Origin: DATFVA01 sp963745945
GTDB taxonomy: Bacteria > Bacteroidota > Ignavibacteria > Ignavibacteriales > Ignavibacteriaceae
Direction: 5' to 3'
DNA length: 64,000 bases
NCBI GenBank assembly: GCA_963745945.1
Contig: CAVUZG010000004.1
Span: forward strand, 1,550,001-1,614,000
How positions within the stretch are numbered: position 1 is the stretch's first letter; each line of letters begins with the position of its first letter. Positions 46,704 to 56,300 of the stretch are shown in pieces. The translations under genes and the position numbers were made by a program. The notes beneath the pieces are model-generated. The model was not told where the DNA came from. It was given only the letters and a program-made list of their open reading frames with translations, and searched no databases.

Positions 46704-47216
46704 TTAAAGGTCCGGTATCCTGATAGCTGAAAAAGAACCACTTATATTTAATTCAGTCTGTGAGCCTGTTTCAATTAATTTACCGTTTATGTTACCTCCA
46801 ACTTTATCTCCAACAGCGCCATAACTGTTTACGGTAGTTGTTCCCTGCTGTGCACCTATAAAAGTTAAAGTTGATGTTGAAGTAAATTTGTAAATTATGG
46901 AACCATTGTTCTGATCCCAGTTAAAAGTACCGGAGTGATTTCCCTGGAATACGATATAAAGATAGAGTGAATCATTATCTACTTTTCCTGAGAAATATAC
47001 TGCAGTCAGAGTATCGGAAGCTGAATACCCGCATGTACCGTTACTTAATGTAACTGACTTATTCGTATATCCGGCGCCATTAAGAACAATATTTGCTTCA
47101 GCAGTAGTTGTTACAATCGGAGCTACAGGGTTATCCGATTTCTTTGAACACCCGGTAAACATCAGAACTAAAATAAATGCGGCAAGACCAATGGTTAAGA
47201 ATTTAATTTTTTTCAT
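46704..47216 (-). CDS. Hypothetical lipoprotein
   Basis: 170 residues; AAAGGA before the ATG. Clear lipoprotein signal: Lys-rich start, hydrophobic core, then MFTGCSKKSDNPVAP. The mature domain is Thr/Ser/Gly-rich with beta alternation and contains a lone Cys in NGTCGYSASD. It lies 45 bp downstream of the tandem-repeat T9SS gene on the same strand, so it may be the last gene of that cluster. Function unknown. Confidence 0.78.
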   Translation of the reverse strand: MKKIKFLTIGLAAFILVLMFTGCSKKSDNPVAPIVTTTAEANIVLNGAGYTNKSVTLSNGTCGYSASDTLTAVYFSGKVDNDSLYLYIVFQGNHSGTFNWDQNNGSIIYKFTSTSTLTFIGAQQGTTTVNSYGAVGDKVGGNINGKLIETGSQTELNISGSFSAIRIPDL

Positions 47217-47261
47217 TTCATTCCTTTATTAGTTATTAAGTAATAGAATTAGATCATATTG

Positions 47262-48950
47262 TTATTTGAGCAAAGTCATTTTTCTTGTAAGAGAATAGTT
47301 ACCAGCCTGAATCCTGAATAAATAAACACCGCTGGATAAGCCTGAGCCGTTAAATTCAATAGTATATTTCCCTGCAGGTTTATATTCATTCACAAGATCG
47401 GCAACTTCTTCTCCAAGTATATTGAACACTTTCAGTGAAACTAATTCACTGTGCGGTATAGAAAAATTTATTTGTGTTGCCGGGTTGAACGGATTGGGAT
47501 AATTCTGAGAAAGTTCAAACTTCATCGGTAAGCCGGCATCAACATCAATTACTTTCGAATATTTAAAACTTCCGTCGTTATCAATCTGCTTCAATCGGTA
47601 TTGGAATTTACTTTCACCGATTAATTTTTCATCGGCGTAAAAATATTCTTTGGGGATGTTGCTGTTCTCGTGCCCTTCAACAAACCCGATCTTTTCCCAA
47701 GCCTCACCCGAACCCTCTATTAAGGAGATTACTTTTCTCTCAATTTCAAATCCGTGATTATTTACTTCCGTTGCAGTTTGCCAATGTAGTATAATTACTC
47801 TTCCATTAACTGAAGCGGTGAAAGAAGTAAATTCCACAGGCAAAGGATCGCCTAGATTTAGAGAATATTGCATTACAGTTGCTTTTTGTGAATTTCCGAA
47901 ATCTTCATATGCAACAACGGGAATTCCATTCGGAGCTATTACAAGTGAGGTTGACTCTATTTTACCGGCAGAAAAACCAGCTGAGCCAACATCTTCCCAA
48001 CTACTGCCGTTATATTTCATTACAGTTGCTTTTTGTGAATTTCCGTAATCCTGATATGCCACATAAGGTGTTCCGCCTCCATCTAATGCGAGTGAAGTGT
48101 AATCTACAGTGTCAGCTGAAAAACCAGCTGAGCCAACGTCTTCCCAACTACTGCCGTTATATTTCATTACAGTTGCTTTTTGTGAATTCCCCCAATCTTG
48201 ATATGCCACATAAGGTGTTCCGCTTCCATCTAATGCAAGTGAGGTGTAATATGCAAAACCAGTAGAAAAACCGGCTGAACCTATAACTTCCCAACTGCTG
48301 CCGTTATATTTCATTACGGTTGCTTTTTGTGAATTTCCGTAATCCTGATATGCTACATAAGGGGTTCCGCTTCCGTCTATTGCGAGAGACGTGTAGGGTG
48401 CTGCACTGGCAGAAACACCGTCTGCGCCTACAACTTCCCAATCGCTTCCGTTATATTTCATTACGATTGCTTTGCCTGAATATCCATTATCAGAATATGC
48501 TACATAAGGGGTTCCGCTTACATCTATTACTAGTGAGGTGTAAAATGTAGTGCCGGCAGAAAAATCGGCTGAGCCAACAACTTCCCAGTTACTGCCGTTA
48601 TATTTCATTACGGTTGCCTTACCTGAATTTCCATAATCAGCAAATGCTACATAAGGGGTTCCGCTTCCATCTATGGCGATTGATGTGTAATATGCTGTAC
48701 CAATGGAAAAACCGGCTGAACCTACAACTACCCAATCGCTTCCGTTATATTTCATTACGGTCGCTTTATATGAATTTGCTAAATCCGAATATGCCACATA
48801 AGCAGTTCCGCTTCCATCTATCGCGATTGAGGTATAAAATGCTGCACCGGCAGAAAAACCGGCTGTGCCTGTTTCCCACCATTGTTGTGCAATCCCCCGG
48901 TTTATTAGAATTAAAAAAAACATAAGTGCAATACAATTAACTGTTTTCAT
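47262..48950 (-). CDS. Secreted protein with seven 49-residue repeats and T9SS sorting domain
   Basis: 562 residues; AGGAGA before the ATG, signal peptide ending NRGIAQQW. Residues about 25-370 are seven near-identical 49-residue repeats (VMKYNGSSWEVVGSAGFS ... YTSLAIDGSGTPYVAYQDYGNSQKAT), a propeller-type array. A LPVEFTSFTA...HWQTATEVNNHGFEIER segment (FN3-like, frequent before T9SS tails) follows, then the type A sorting domain (NYPNPFNPATQINFSIP ... SGVYLFRIQAG ... KMTLLK). First of four adjacent cargo genes with the same terminal domain. Likely a surface adhesin or structural protein (inference). Confidence 0.88.
   Translation of the reverse strand: MKTVNCIALMFFLILINRGIAQQWWETGTAGFSAGAAFYTSIAIDGSGTAYVAYSDLANSYKATVMKYNGSDWVVVGSAGFSIGTAYYTSIAIDGSGTPYVAFADYGNSGKATVMKYNGSNWEVVGSADFSAGTTFYTSLVIDVSGTPYVAYSDNGYSGKAIVMKYNGSDWEVVGADGVSASAAPYTSLAIDGSGTPYVAYQDYGNSQKATVMKYNGSSWEVIGSAGFSTGFAYYTSLALDGSGTPYVAYQDWGNSQKATVMKYNGSSWEDVGSAGFSADTVDYTSLALDGGGTPYVAYQDYGNSQKATVMKYNGSSWEDVGSAGFSAGKIESTSLVIAPNGIPVVAYEDFGNSQKATVMQYSLNLGDPLPVEFTSFTASVNGRVIILHWQTATEVNNHGFEIERKVISLIEGSGEAWEKIGFVEGHENSNIPKEYFYADEKLIGESKFQYRLKQIDNDGSFKYSKVIDVDAGLPMKFELSQNYPNPFNPATQINFSIPHSELVSLKVFNILGEEVADLVNEYKPAGKYTIEFNGSGLSSGVYLFRIQAGNYSLTRKMTLLK
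47871..48899 (-). repeat. Seven tandem 147-bp coding repeats
   Basis: The MKY codon block recurs at exactly 147-bp intervals (47871, 48018, 48165, 48312, 48459, 48606, 48753). The units in the middle are nearly identical in DNA, including synonymous positions, while the outer units diverge. This is the signature of recent unit duplication or gene conversion inside the frame. Confidence 0.88.
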
Positions 48951-48970
48951 AATTTTTTCTCCTAAAATTA

Positions 48971-50209
48971 TTATTTTATCAAAATCATTTTTTTCGATTC
49001 GGAAAAACTTCCGGTAGTAATTTTATAAAAGTAAATACCGTTTGAGAGTTTGCTCGCATCGAATGAAACTGAGTAGCTGCCCGCGGGTTTATCTTCATTT
49101 ACTAGGTCAGCAACTTCTTCACCAAGTATATTAAACACTTTCAGTGAAACGAATTCACTATGCGGTATAGAATAATTTATTTTCGTTGTTGGATTAAAAG
49201 GATTAGGATAATTTTGTTCTAAACTATATTTAGTAGGTTGGTTCGTCGATAAATCATTTACATCCGTTATAATCTGCGACAAGGGTCGCTTCCAAACACT
49301 CGCTGCGTTTGTGCCAGCAAATATATCCTGACCATTTGCCGCTAATGATAAAACATAATATGCCGAACCGGCAAAACCATCATTAATCTGATTCCAGGTG
49401 CTACCATAATTTGTGGATAACCAAACTCCATCACCAAAAGTTCCGGCAAAAATATTTGGACCAATGGTTAAAATAGTTGTAGCAGCCGGACTACTGGGAG
49501 CGATACTCCAATTTTCTCCGTTGTCCGAGGAGATGTAAACGCCACTAGAAGATATACCTCCGCCTGCAAAAAGATAATTATTGCTACTGACTAAAGAGCT
49601 AACGTATGGGTCTGTTAAACCGCTATTTTTTTCTACCCACATTGTGTCGACAAGCTTGAATACACCACGATCAGAACCAGTAAAAATGTCATTACCAATA
49701 CTAATTAAAGAGTATACACTAATGTTATCACCGAAAGGAAAACCATAGTTTACTGGTGTCCAGGAGCTTGACCCTTGCTCATAGTAAACTCCTTTACTTG
49801 TTCCAATCCAAATTTGATTCTGCCGGTTTAAAATTGTGTAAATTGTAGGATTCCCGGGTACATTTGTAGTATCATTAGGATAAACACTCCATAGATCGCC
49901 ATTGTTTGTACTCCAGAATACTTTACCGGAACCAGCGAAAAGACTTCCTGACGGATCAGGGAAATCTGTGAAATATTTTACAGTGTTTACATTAATAGAA
50001 GTTAGTCCGTTATCAATGTTTATCCAGTTACCTCCACCCTGTGTTGATCTGACCATACCACCATTTGTACCTGAAAAAATATTTAATCCATTTGTCTCGA
50101 GCGCCTGATTACTTCTTGAAGTCGGAGGGCCACCAGTGCTGGTCCATTGTGCCTTGACGGAAATTGTGAGTAGGATGATACTAACTAAAAAATATTTTAA
50201 CGATTTCAT
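48971..50209 (-). CDS. Secreted BNR/sialidase-like propeller protein with T9SS sorting domain
   Basis: 412 residues; GGAG eight bases before the ATG; signal peptide ends TISVKAQW. The body has BNR/photosynthesis-type propeller units (STQGGGNWINI, STNNGDLWSVY, SSDNGENWSIAP, STNYGSTWNQI) with IFAG/FAGTN turns. The C-terminus is a type A T9SS sorting domain (NYPNPFNPTTKINYSIP ... SNGIYFYKI ... KMILIK). The Asp-box motifs suggest a propeller but not enzymatic activity; no sialidase Arg triad can be identified. Second of the four adjacent cargo genes, 20 bp from the next. Confidence 0.87.
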   Translation of the reverse strand: MKSLKYFLVSIILLTISVKAQWTSTGGPPTSRSNQALETNGLNIFSGTNGGMVRSTQGGGNWINIDNGLTSINVNTVKYFTDFPDPSGSLFAGSGKVFWSTNNGDLWSVYPNDTTNVPGNPTIYTILNRQNQIWIGTSKGVYYEQGSSSWTPVNYGFPFGDNISVYSLISIGNDIFTGSDRGVFKLVDTMWVEKNSGLTDPYVSSLVSSNNYLFAGGGISSSGVYISSDNGENWSIAPSSPAATTILTIGPNIFAGTFGDGVWLSTNYGSTWNQINDGFAGSAYYVLSLAANGQDIFAGTNAASVWKRPLSQIITDVNDLSTNQPTKYSLEQNYPNPFNPTTKINYSIPHSEFVSLKVFNILGEEVADLVNEDKPAGSYSVSFDASKLSNGIYFYKITTGSFSESKKMILIK

Positions 50210-50262
50210 TTTGAGTTCTCCATTGATTAATTATAAAATAATTCATTAAGCAACAGAGAAAA

Positions 50263-51981
50263 TTATTTTAACAGAACCATCTTCTTAGAATTTGAGAAAC
50301 TTCCCGCTGATATTTTATAAAAGTAGACTCCGCTTGATAATTGGCTTGCGTTAAAAGAAACAGAATAGTTCCCTGTTGGTTTTGTTTCGTTCAAAAGTTC
50401 TGCAACTTCTTCTCCCAGCGAGTTAAATATTTTCAGAGAAACCAACTCTTCATTTGGAATTGAATAATTTATTGTTGTTGAAGGGTTAAAGGGATTTGGA
50501 TAATTTTGTTCTAAAGAAAATTCTGAAGGTTGTAAATCTACACTTTCACTTACGCCAGTAATCCCTCCGAGTGATCCGTCAGAGTTTACACGCTGAGCAT
50601 AAATATCATTTCTCATCCCGGTCAGATCATTTCTGAGATCATTCCAAGCAACTATCGTTCCACCGGTACCATCATTCAGGATAATAGGATAACTTTGAAC
50701 AAAAGTGGCTGTGCTCACAGCAACCCCATCGTTAGCCCATAAAGAGGACCCACTGGAATTTATTCTTTGAGCATATATATCTTGTATGTTATTAGTCCTT
50801 GCATCTTGCCATGTAACAACGGCCCCACCATTTCCATCAGAGTTTAATTGCGGAAGTCCCTGTCCACCAGCAGCCAGACAAACACCCACACCATTTGTTG
50901 CCCACTGAACTGTTCCGTTTGCGTTGACCCGCTGTGCGTATATATTCGGATCAGGAATTCCGGCGCCCAGTTCGTTCCATGTCATAATTGCACCACCGTT
51001 TCCATCATTGGTTAATTGTGGTGTGTTTTGATTGCTAGCTGCCAGGCAAATAGCTTCACCATTTACAACCCATTGTACCGACCCATTTACACTTACCTTC
51101 TGGGCATATATATTCAAATCGGTATTTCCATTACGTCTATCCACCCAACAAATTATGGCTCCTCCAGCATCACTAATTAATTGAGGATATAAACTTCCTC
51201 CAGTAATAGAATTTACTAGAACACCGGTCGTATCCCATAGTCTAGCTCCGGATGAATTAATTTTCTGGGTATAAATCTCAACCTTTGTTCCGCTCCGATG
51301 GTCTTCCCATGCAATGATAGCTCCGCCATTGCCATCGCTTGCCATCTGCATTGATCCACCCTGAAACCCGGATGCATTAATAACTGCTATGCCATCTGCA
51401 GCCCATTGAACTAAACCGTTTGCACTGACCCGCTGGGCATACAGATCTTCATTATTGTTACCGCCATTTCTGATGTCACCCCATACAATAATTGCTCCTC
51501 CGTTGCCATCGCTTACAATTTTAGGAACTATTTGTTGTGATAGAGTAGTGGAACAGATGATGACGCCGCTTGAATCCCACATAAGGTTTCCGCTTGCATT
51601 AATATGTTGAACACACAAACTATTTGAATCGAGGATATCATGCCATGAAATAAATGCACCACCATTCCCATCACTGCACATTGAATATGTATAACTCCAT
51701 ACATTTGCCGGAGTGGCCTTAATGCCGTTGGTTGTCCATAGAATATTTCCATTGGAGCCTATTCGCTGAGCATAAACCTCATCATGGTATGTTCCGTTCT
51801 GATGATTGCGTTGGTCATTCCAGCAAATAATTGCACCACCACTTCCGTCACTTATAATTAGCGGTTGTCTCTGATTATAGTAATCAGTGCAGATGGCATT
51901 ATTAATAGTCGGGTTAGTGGACCATTGGGCATGCAGAACACACGTAGAAAAAATAAAAGTTATTAACAAAAATTTCTTCAT
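50263..51981 (-). CDS. Secreted repeat protein with T9SS sorting domain
   Basis: 572 residues; GGAG before the ATG; signal peptide ends CVLHAQW. About nine repeats of roughly 50 residues share SDGNGGAIIAWEDHRSG ... IYAQRVNANGTVQWATNGV, a pattern frequent in Ignavibacteria exoproteins and probably a propeller. The tail is a type A T9SS sorting domain (NYPNPFNPSTTINYSIP ... SSGVYFYKISAG ... KMVLLK). Third of the four cargo genes. No enzymatic motif. Confidence 0.87.
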   Translation of the reverse strand: MKKFLLITFIFSTCVLHAQWSTNPTINNAICTDYYNQRQPLIISDGSGGAIICWNDQRNHQNGTYHDEVYAQRIGSNGNILWTTNGIKATPANVWSYTYSMCSDGNGGAFISWHDILDSNSLCVQHINASGNLMWDSSGVIICSTTLSQQIVPKIVSDGNGGAIIVWGDIRNGGNNNEDLYAQRVSANGLVQWAADGIAVINASGFQGGSMQMASDGNGGAIIAWEDHRSGTKVEIYTQKINSSGARLWDTTGVLVNSITGGSLYPQLISDAGGAIICWVDRRNGNTDLNIYAQKVSVNGSVQWVVNGEAICLAASNQNTPQLTNDGNGGAIMTWNELGAGIPDPNIYAQRVNANGTVQWATNGVGVCLAAGGQGLPQLNSDGNGGAVVTWQDARTNNIQDIYAQRINSSGSSLWANDGVAVSTATFVQSYPIILNDGTGGTIVAWNDLRNDLTGMRNDIYAQRVNSDGSLGGITGVSESVDLQPSEFSLEQNYPNPFNPSTTINYSIPNEELVSLKIFNSLGEEVAELLNETKPTGNYSVSFNASQLSSGVYFYKISAGSFSNSKKMVLLK

Positions 51982-52034
51982 TGTAAACTCCAGTTAAATT
52001 ATTATCACTTCAATAAAGCTTGTTCCCCCAAACA

Positions 52035-53207
52035 TTAGCGTAGTAGGATCATCTTCTTTGTTTCTACAAAACTTCCTGCAGATATTCTATAGAAGTAAAC
52101 TCCACTGCTTAACCTGCTCGCATCAAAGGTAACAGAGTAATTTCCCACTGACTTTGTTTCGGTTACCAACTCTGAAACTTCTTCTCCAAGCGAGTTGAAA
52201 ACCTTTAGTGATACGAACTCTTCGTTTGGGATAGAAAATTTAATTGTTGTAGAAGGGTTAAATGGATTTGGAAAGTTTTGAGATAACTCAAAATCATTCG
52301 GGATGCCTGATTTCGTTTCAACAGCAGTGGGGGTTCCGGCTACAATAAATTCAACATTGTCTACTGCATTTCCATTTGCATCAAGCCCACCAATAACATA
52401 AAGATTATTTTTGTATATGACATCTGCCATATAAGCTCTGTTAGCACTAATAAAAATATTTGCATCGCTCCACTGATTTGTTGTAATATCATAGACGAGG
52501 GTATTATTAAATGTGCCGCCACCTGAGCCTGAACTTCCTCCAACGTTATAAATTTTGTTATCAACACATTTTAACGCTCCTCCGCTAACGAAATATGGAA
52601 GATCAGCGAGTTGTATCCATTGATTGCTTGCAGGATTATATTTATAAAATTGAGCATTAGTCCAGCCGACGAGATAAACTTCACCTTGATAGACTGTAGA
52701 GAATAACCATGACGCATTAACACTTAGGGATGTTGCCTGACTCCAGGAATTTGTACTCAGGTTATATTTATAGACATTTCCATTAAAGAATAAATAAACG
52801 TATCCATTTACATACTCAATTGTGTGACCGTAAGTAGCGCTAATATTAGGACTGTTAGCTAAGTATTCCCACGTGTTACTGAGTATATCATACATTCTCA
52901 ATTTATTATTGCCAAATGCGTAGCCCCCATAAACAAAAACACTGTCACCTTTTATTGCAGTGCTAATTCCCCAAACGTCATTATCAGGCATTGAAACATA
53001 ATCATGCCACCCAGTACTATCATATTTGTAAATTGTAGCAAAGCGTGTGCTGCCACTCCAACTTGTACCACCCCCAAAATGATAAATTGAATCTCCCCAA
53101 ACTTCTGCACTTCCAACTCCTATTGGCGTTAATAGATTTGGAATTGTCTGTGGTGATGCTATTACACTTAGTATGATCAATAATCCAGGAAGTAAAAGAT
53201 TTCTCAT
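52035..53207 (-). CDS. Secreted Kelch-repeat protein with T9SS sorting domain
   Basis: 390 residues; AAAGGA before the ATG; signal region with LLIILSVIASPQ. Kelch-type units (GWHDYVSMPDNDVWGISTAI, VFVYGGYAFGNNKLRMYDI, NNLYVIGGLDANGNAVDNVE) form a predicted six-bladed propeller. The tail is a type A T9SS sorting domain (NFPNPFNPSTTIKFSIP ... SSGVYFYRISAG ... KMILLR). Fourth of the run of cargo genes and directly downstream of the hybrid sensor kinase (143 bp). Confidence 0.88.
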   Translation of the reverse strand: MRNLLLPGLLIILSVIASPQTIPNLLTPIGVGSAEVWGDSIYHFGGGTSWSGSTRFATIYKYDSTGWHDYVSMPDNDVWGISTAIKGDSVFVYGGYAFGNNKLRMYDILSNTWEYLANSPNISATYGHTIEYVNGYVYLFFNGNVYKYNLSTNSWSQATSLSVNASWLFSTVYQGEVYLVGWTNAQFYKYNPASNQWIQLADLPYFVSGGALKCVDNKIYNVGGSSGSGGGTFNNTLVYDITTNQWSDANIFISANRAYMADVIYKNNLYVIGGLDANGNAVDNVEFIVAGTPTAVETKSGIPNDFELSQNFPNPFNPSTTIKFSIPNEEFVSLKVFNSLGEEVSELVTETKSVGNYSVTFDASRLSSGVYFYRISAGSFVETKKMILLR

Positions 53208-53350
53208 TACTTTGTCCTTTCATTTTAATTATTGGTTACCTGGTTTCTTAAAGGACAAAGTTAATTTTTATGGGTGGCGAACGCTGTCGCTCGTGTGTCA
53301 AACTTTAGCGGAACTGTTGCAAAATGGTTAAAATTGAAAGGGTAGTGATC

Positions 53351-56300
53351 TCAGGAATTATTCTTCTCTATGAATTCTGTTGGAAGGCAGTTGAACATTT
53401 GACGGAAGGCTTTTGTAAAATGAGAGGGACTGTTGAATCCAACTTCAAATGCAATTTGTGTAACACTTAATCTTTTTTCAAGAATCATGGCAGCAGCACG
53501 TTTTAGTCTTATGGTCCTTAAAAATTCACCTGGTCCCTGACCTGTTACCGCTACCAGTTTCCGGTGGAGCTGGCTTCTGCTGAGAAACATTTCCTTAGCA
53601 AAAGATTCTGTATCAAAATCCATATTTGAAATATTTTTTTCAGCAATGTTAAATGCTCTTTGTAAAAATTCATTATCCAGGGATGTAACTGCAACTGCGG
53701 ATGAATCTATTTTAATTTCCTTGCTGAACTTTTCACGTAAGTTCCTCCTTTGTTCCAGAAGGTTTTTAATTCTTACCAGTAATTCTTTTGAACTGAAAGG
53801 TTTCGTCAGGTATTCATCAGCACCCGTTTCCAATCCTTCCAACATACTTTCAGGGGATGCTTTTGCAGTCAGGAGTATTACAGGTATATGACTTGTTTGT
53901 AAATCTGTTTTAATTTTTTTACAAAATTCCATTCCATCCATTGACGGCATCATTACATCGCTGATGATTAAATCGGGAAGAACTTCAGCAGATTTTCTCA
54001 AACCATCCTCTCCGTTCACTGCTTCATTTACTCTGTAATCATTTTTTAATAAACTTTTCAGGTAATTTCTTACATCCTCAGAATCCTCAACAACCAGGAT
54101 TAATGATTTATCGGATAACAGTTTGTTTGTTTCCTCAATCTCCTGCTCAATTTCTTTTTCAAATGAATCAGATTTATCAACTGCTGTTTCCCCTTGCTCA
54201 AATGTTTCATCTTCAGAAACGTTTGTTATTTCCGGAATCATTTTTTGGTTTTCGCTCAGGTACGAATCTCCCAGTGGGATCATCAAACTAAAGGTTGTTC
54301 CTCTTCCTAAATCGCTCTCAACACTTATTTCCCATTTATGAAGATCTATCAGCTCTTTTACCAAAGCCAGACCAATTCCAGATCCGCCATAATGTTTTCT
54401 TGATGTGTCATCAACCTGATAAAAACGATCAAATATTCTATTGAGTTTTTCCCGGGGGATTCCAATACCGGTATCGGATATCTTAACTTCCGCAGATTCT
54501 CTACCAGTACCAGCTGTACGATTTACACTGATAGATATTTCTCCATTTGAGAGTGTAAACTTAAAAGCATTGGAGAGGAGATTATTAATAATTTTCTCAA
54601 GCTTGTCCCTGTCAATCCAACAAATCAATTCATCACTCTGGCTGTCAAACGAGAGCCTGATATTTTTTTGTTTGGCTAGTGACTCAAAGGAATAGAGCAA
54701 CCCACGAAGCAGACTAACAATATTTTCCTGCTTAGCTTTTAAAGGCATACTGGCATTTTCAAGCTGAGTCAACTCAAGCAGCTGATCAATTAATCCCTGC
54801 AGCTTTTCACTGTTGCGTTGGATTAATTGAAAGTATTCTTCCTGGTTTTCACCGGCTTGTTTATTTATTAATTCTTCAATGGGTCCACGGATAAGTGTAA
54901 GAGGTGTTCTGAATTCGTGCGAGAGATTTGCAAAGAATCGTGCTTTCATATTTTCCAGCTCACGCTGTTTTTTAGCTTCAAACTCGCGCATCTTCAACTC
55001 ATTTCGTAATTTTGTTCTATTAGTTTCTATTTTCCTTGCCGTAAAAATTCCAAGTACAATCAATAAAAGATAGAAAGCATAAGCCCACCCGGTTCTCCAC
55101 CAGGGTTGATTAATTATAACTGAAAGTGACTTGAAATTTTCACTCCAAACACCATCGCTATTAGTTGCTTTTACTTTGAATGAATAAGTGCCTGGATCAA
55201 GATTGGTATACGTTACAAACCTTCTGCCCCTGGTGTAAATCCAATCTTTATCAAAACCTTCCATCATATAGGCGTACTGGACTGATTTGGGGGAATTATA
55301 ATCCAGCGCAGAAAACTGGAATGAAAACACATTCTGCGAGTAAGGCAGGATAATTTCTTTTGCCTCAAGGATACTCTGATTTAATGGAGATCCCTCAACA
55401 ATATTAACGTGCTTATTAAAAATCTGAAAGTCATTTATAACGATGGGGGGAATGTATGCAGATTGTTTGATTAGTTCCGGATTGAAAATATTTAAGCCAT
55501 CTACACTTCCAAAGTACATCACCCCATCTTTAGAATAAAATGCTGATCCGGAATTAAATTCATTTCCCATAATACCATCAGAGTTTGAGAAATTTGTAAA
55601 CGAACTTTTCTCAACATCAAAAAATGATATGCCTGAATTCGTTCCGATCCAAAGATTACCATTATCGTCTTCCAGAATACTTTTTACTGCATTATCTGCT
55701 AGACCGTTTTGATCTGAATAGTTTGTTACTTCTATATTATATGAGTTTAAATCATAAAGTCGGGGAGTATTTTTTATTTTTATTTTATTTAATCCGCTGC
55801 TTGTTCCTACCCATAGAATAGTTTCCCCGTTACTTTCTGATTTTTTTTCTTTTCCACTTTCATAAATTGAATAAATACTGTTGCTGTTCAATTGTTTAGA
55901 TTTATCTTCAATATCTATCCAGCGATGGAATATTCCCCCTTCAGAATCTTCAAATAAATTTAATCCTCCGCCATTGGTACCAATCCACAATCTCCCTTTA
56001 CTATCTTTGTGAATTGCCCATACATCATTATAGCTGATGCTTTTTGAATTTCCGGATTCAGTAATCCAGATTTTGTATTTACCAGTTAAAGTATTTAATC
56101 TTGCCAGTCCCCCTCCCCAGAAACCTACCCAGAGTTCATTACGATCCAGATATAAAGATTTTATATAATCAAACGCAGAAGTTTTAAAGGTAGGACTTTC
56201 AATAACAAAATTATTTAAGATTTCATTTTTCAAATTAAAGTGTTTTAATCCCTGTCCGTATGTACCAATCCACAGATCATCCGATGAATCAACTGTCGTA

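Noticed and set aside
47871..48899. Regular 147-bp spacing considered as a CRISPR-like or satellite array
   Set aside because: The units are in frame within one gene, have no spacers and encode a regular 49-residue propeller repeat.
47818..48925. Several plus-strand frames of 76-128 codons across the repeat gene
   Set aside because: They recur with the 147-bp unit and are antisense shadows of the tandem-repeat T9SS gene.
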